Source of the DNA: Garcia nutans
Lineage: Eukaryota; Streptophyta; Magnoliopsida; Malpighiales; Euphorbiaceae
Direction of reading: 5' to 3'
NCBI GenBank assembly: GCA_947685225.1
Contig: CANTUV010000062.1
Location: forward strand, 14,342,501 to 14,406,500
DNA length: 64,000 nucleotides
This document shows positions 62,853-64,000 of the stretch, piece after piece. The position numbers were made by a program, and so were the translations under genes. The notes under the pieces were generated by a model. It was not told the origin of the DNA. It worked only from the letters and a program-made list of their open reading frames with translations, and did no database searches. Each line of letters begins with the position of its first letter. Position 1 is the first letter of the stretch.

Positions 62853-63197
62853 CCCAGGATTAGTCAGAGAGGAGGCTCTACATCCGGGGGCAGTAGGCCA
62901 GATGAGGCTAGGTTATCTCAGTGAGTGTATGTGATGCAGAGGTAGCCGAATACTTCAGCAATCATTGCGGGTACATTTTCTTTATTTAGCATTTCAGTTC
63001 TTGCTCTTATTGATCCAGGATCTACTTATTCATACATAAGTGCATCTATCTTGCCTGTGTCTGCATTCAATTCAGAGTCCCTAGGATTTGATATCTTGGT
63101 GACAAATCCTTTAGGGCATAGTGTGGTAGTTAGCAAGGTGCATCGTGATAGTTCAGTTGTGGTGCAAGATGATGAGTTCTTGGGTGATTTGATTTAA
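62853..63197 (+). pseudogene. Linker and protease N-terminal part of the Tekay-like pol
   Basis: The same polyprotein continues with stops (TGA 62850, TGA near 62922, TAG near 62942 and TAA 63195-63197). Protease active-site region: ALIDPGSTYSYISASILPVS near 63003-63060, where the usual D-S/T-G is D-P-G. The remnant at 1470-1540 also shows LIDP, so this form is shared within the family. Confidence 0.8.
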
Positions 63198-64000
63198 ATG
63201 CCTTTTAAGGAGTATGATTTGATCATAGGCATGGATTGGTTGTCTAAGCATGGAGCTGTGGTAGACTGTCAAAAGAAGTGTGTTATTCTGAGAACCAGTG
63301 ATGGTAGAAGTGTAATGGTATCCAGTGAGCAGAGACATAATGCATCCTTGTTTGTTTCAGCTGTTGTAGCTAGGAAGTTGATTCGAAAAGGGTGTAATGC
63401 TTATCTTGCTCATGTTGTAGATTCCAAAGTAGTGGGTTCTCAACTTGATAGTATACTCACAGTTGCTGAATTCCCAGATGTGTTTCTCGAGGAGTTGCCA
63501 GGATTACCCCCTGAGAGAGAGGTTGAGTTTGGTATCGATTTGTTGCCTAGTACCACTCCTATCTCTATTACTCCTTATCGAATGACACCTTCTGAGCTGA
63601 GAGAGTTGAAGGTACAGTTGCAGGAGTTGTTGGATAAAGAGTTTGTTCGCCTTGGTGTTTCTCCGTGGGGAGCACCTGTTTTGTTTGTGAAGAAGAAGGA
63701 TGGTACTTTGAGACTGTGCATCGATTATAGGCAGTTGAATAAAGTGACTATCAAGAATAAGTATCCTTTGCCTAGGATAGATTATCTCTTCGATCAGTTG
63801 AAGGGAGCAGCAATATTTTCTAAGATTGATCTGAGATCAGGGTACCATCAGTTAAGAGTCAGAGCTGAAGATATATCTAAGACAGCTTTTTGTACAAGGT
63901 ATGGGCATTATGAGTTTTTGGTGATGCCTTTTGGATTGACGAATGCACCAGTAGCTTTTATGGATTTGATGAATAGAGTGTTTAGACCCTATCTAGATCA
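63198..64000 (+). CDS. Open pol segment (protease C-terminus to RT), runs off the window
   Basis: 267 codons without a stop from the ATG at 63198 to the last base. It is an internal stretch of the gag-pol polyprotein, so this ATG is not a true start. Protease C-terminal part: YDLIIGMDWLSKHGAVVDC. Linker to RT: EFPDVFLEELPGLPPEREVE, then ITPYRMTPSELRELKVQL. RT: WGAPVLFVKKKDGTLRLCID at 63668, YRQLNKVTIKNKYPLPRID, SKIDLRSGYHQLRVRAED, TRYGHYEFLVMPFGLTNAP and FMDLMNRVFRPYLD at the edge. The catalytic DD motif should follow within about 60 bp beyond the window. Upstream stops show that the element as a whole is dead even though this part remains open. Confidence 0.88.
   Translation, partial: MPFKEYDLIIGMDWLSKHGAVVDCQKKCVILRTSDGRSVMVSSEQRHNASLFVSAVVARKLIRKGCNAYLAHVVDSKVVGSQLDSILTVAEFPDVFLEELPGLPPEREVEFGIDLLPSTTPISITPYRMTPSELRELKVQLQELLDKEFVRLGVSPWGAPVLFVKKKDGTLRLCIDYRQLNKVTIKNKYPLPRIDYLFDQLKGAAIFSKIDLRSGYHQLRVRAEDISKTAFCTRYGHYEFLVMPFGLTNAPVAFMDLMNRVFRPYLD

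Overview
The window is an AT-rich, repeat-dominated stretch of a plant nuclear genome, most likely a eudicot. This follows from plant-specific retroelement clades (Tekay/Del-like and Athila-like Ty3/gypsy, Ty1/copia, an L1-type LINE with a plant-style RNase H), plant DNA transposons (CACTA Tnp2, a hAT MITE, a Stowaway MITE), fragments of a plant SAWADEE-domain gene and one intact small plant gene of the DUF7722 type. No rRNA, tRNA or CRISPR was seen.

Layout from left to right. 1-4786: the 5' part of a decayed Tekay-like gypsy element on the minus strand, with a 2.46 kb LTR at 2329-4786. 5674-7415: two broken SAWADEE-domain fragments separated by a degenerate ~117-bp tandem array. 7597-8010: a cluster of CTCTCGGTA-type motifs that looks like a CACTA subterminal region. 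12660-15030: a CACTA Tnp2 transposase pseudogene whose N-terminal domain carries an exact 258-bp tandem duplication. 15620-19590: an L1-type LINE pseudogene. 19824-20215: a hAT-type MITE with a perfect 8-bp target duplication and a second palindromic insert inside it. 21990-22241: a Stowaway MITE just upstream of the only intact host gene, at 22534-22851.

25130-50203 is a nested transposon stack. A copia element (primer site 26714, gag from 27879, reverse transcriptase to about 33452) is interrupted in gag by a decayed DNA-transposon-like insert. That insert itself contains a 1326-bp solo LTR (28904-30229, target duplication AGTAA). Just past the end of the copia homology lies a roughly 4.1 kb solo LTR (33536-50198, target duplication ATATC). 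A complete 12,538-bp Athila-type element (33604-46141, minus strand, target duplication CCTAT) is inserted in it. The Athila-type element has both LTRs, a tRNA-Asp primer site, gag, pol, an env-position third ORF and a purine tract. Its LTRs are about 98% identical by eye, so it is the youngest element seen, but it is disabled by stops and frameshifts.

50204-58967 has no recognisable coding sequence. 58968-64000 is the 5' half of a second Tekay-like element on the plus strand: an LTR with a 63-bp tandem array, a tRNA-iMet primer site, broken gag, and a pol frame that is open from 63198 to the window edge. No novel defence-like or metabolic system was found. The notable content is the insertion architecture, the duplicated SAWADEE fragments and several satellite-like arrays inside LTRs.
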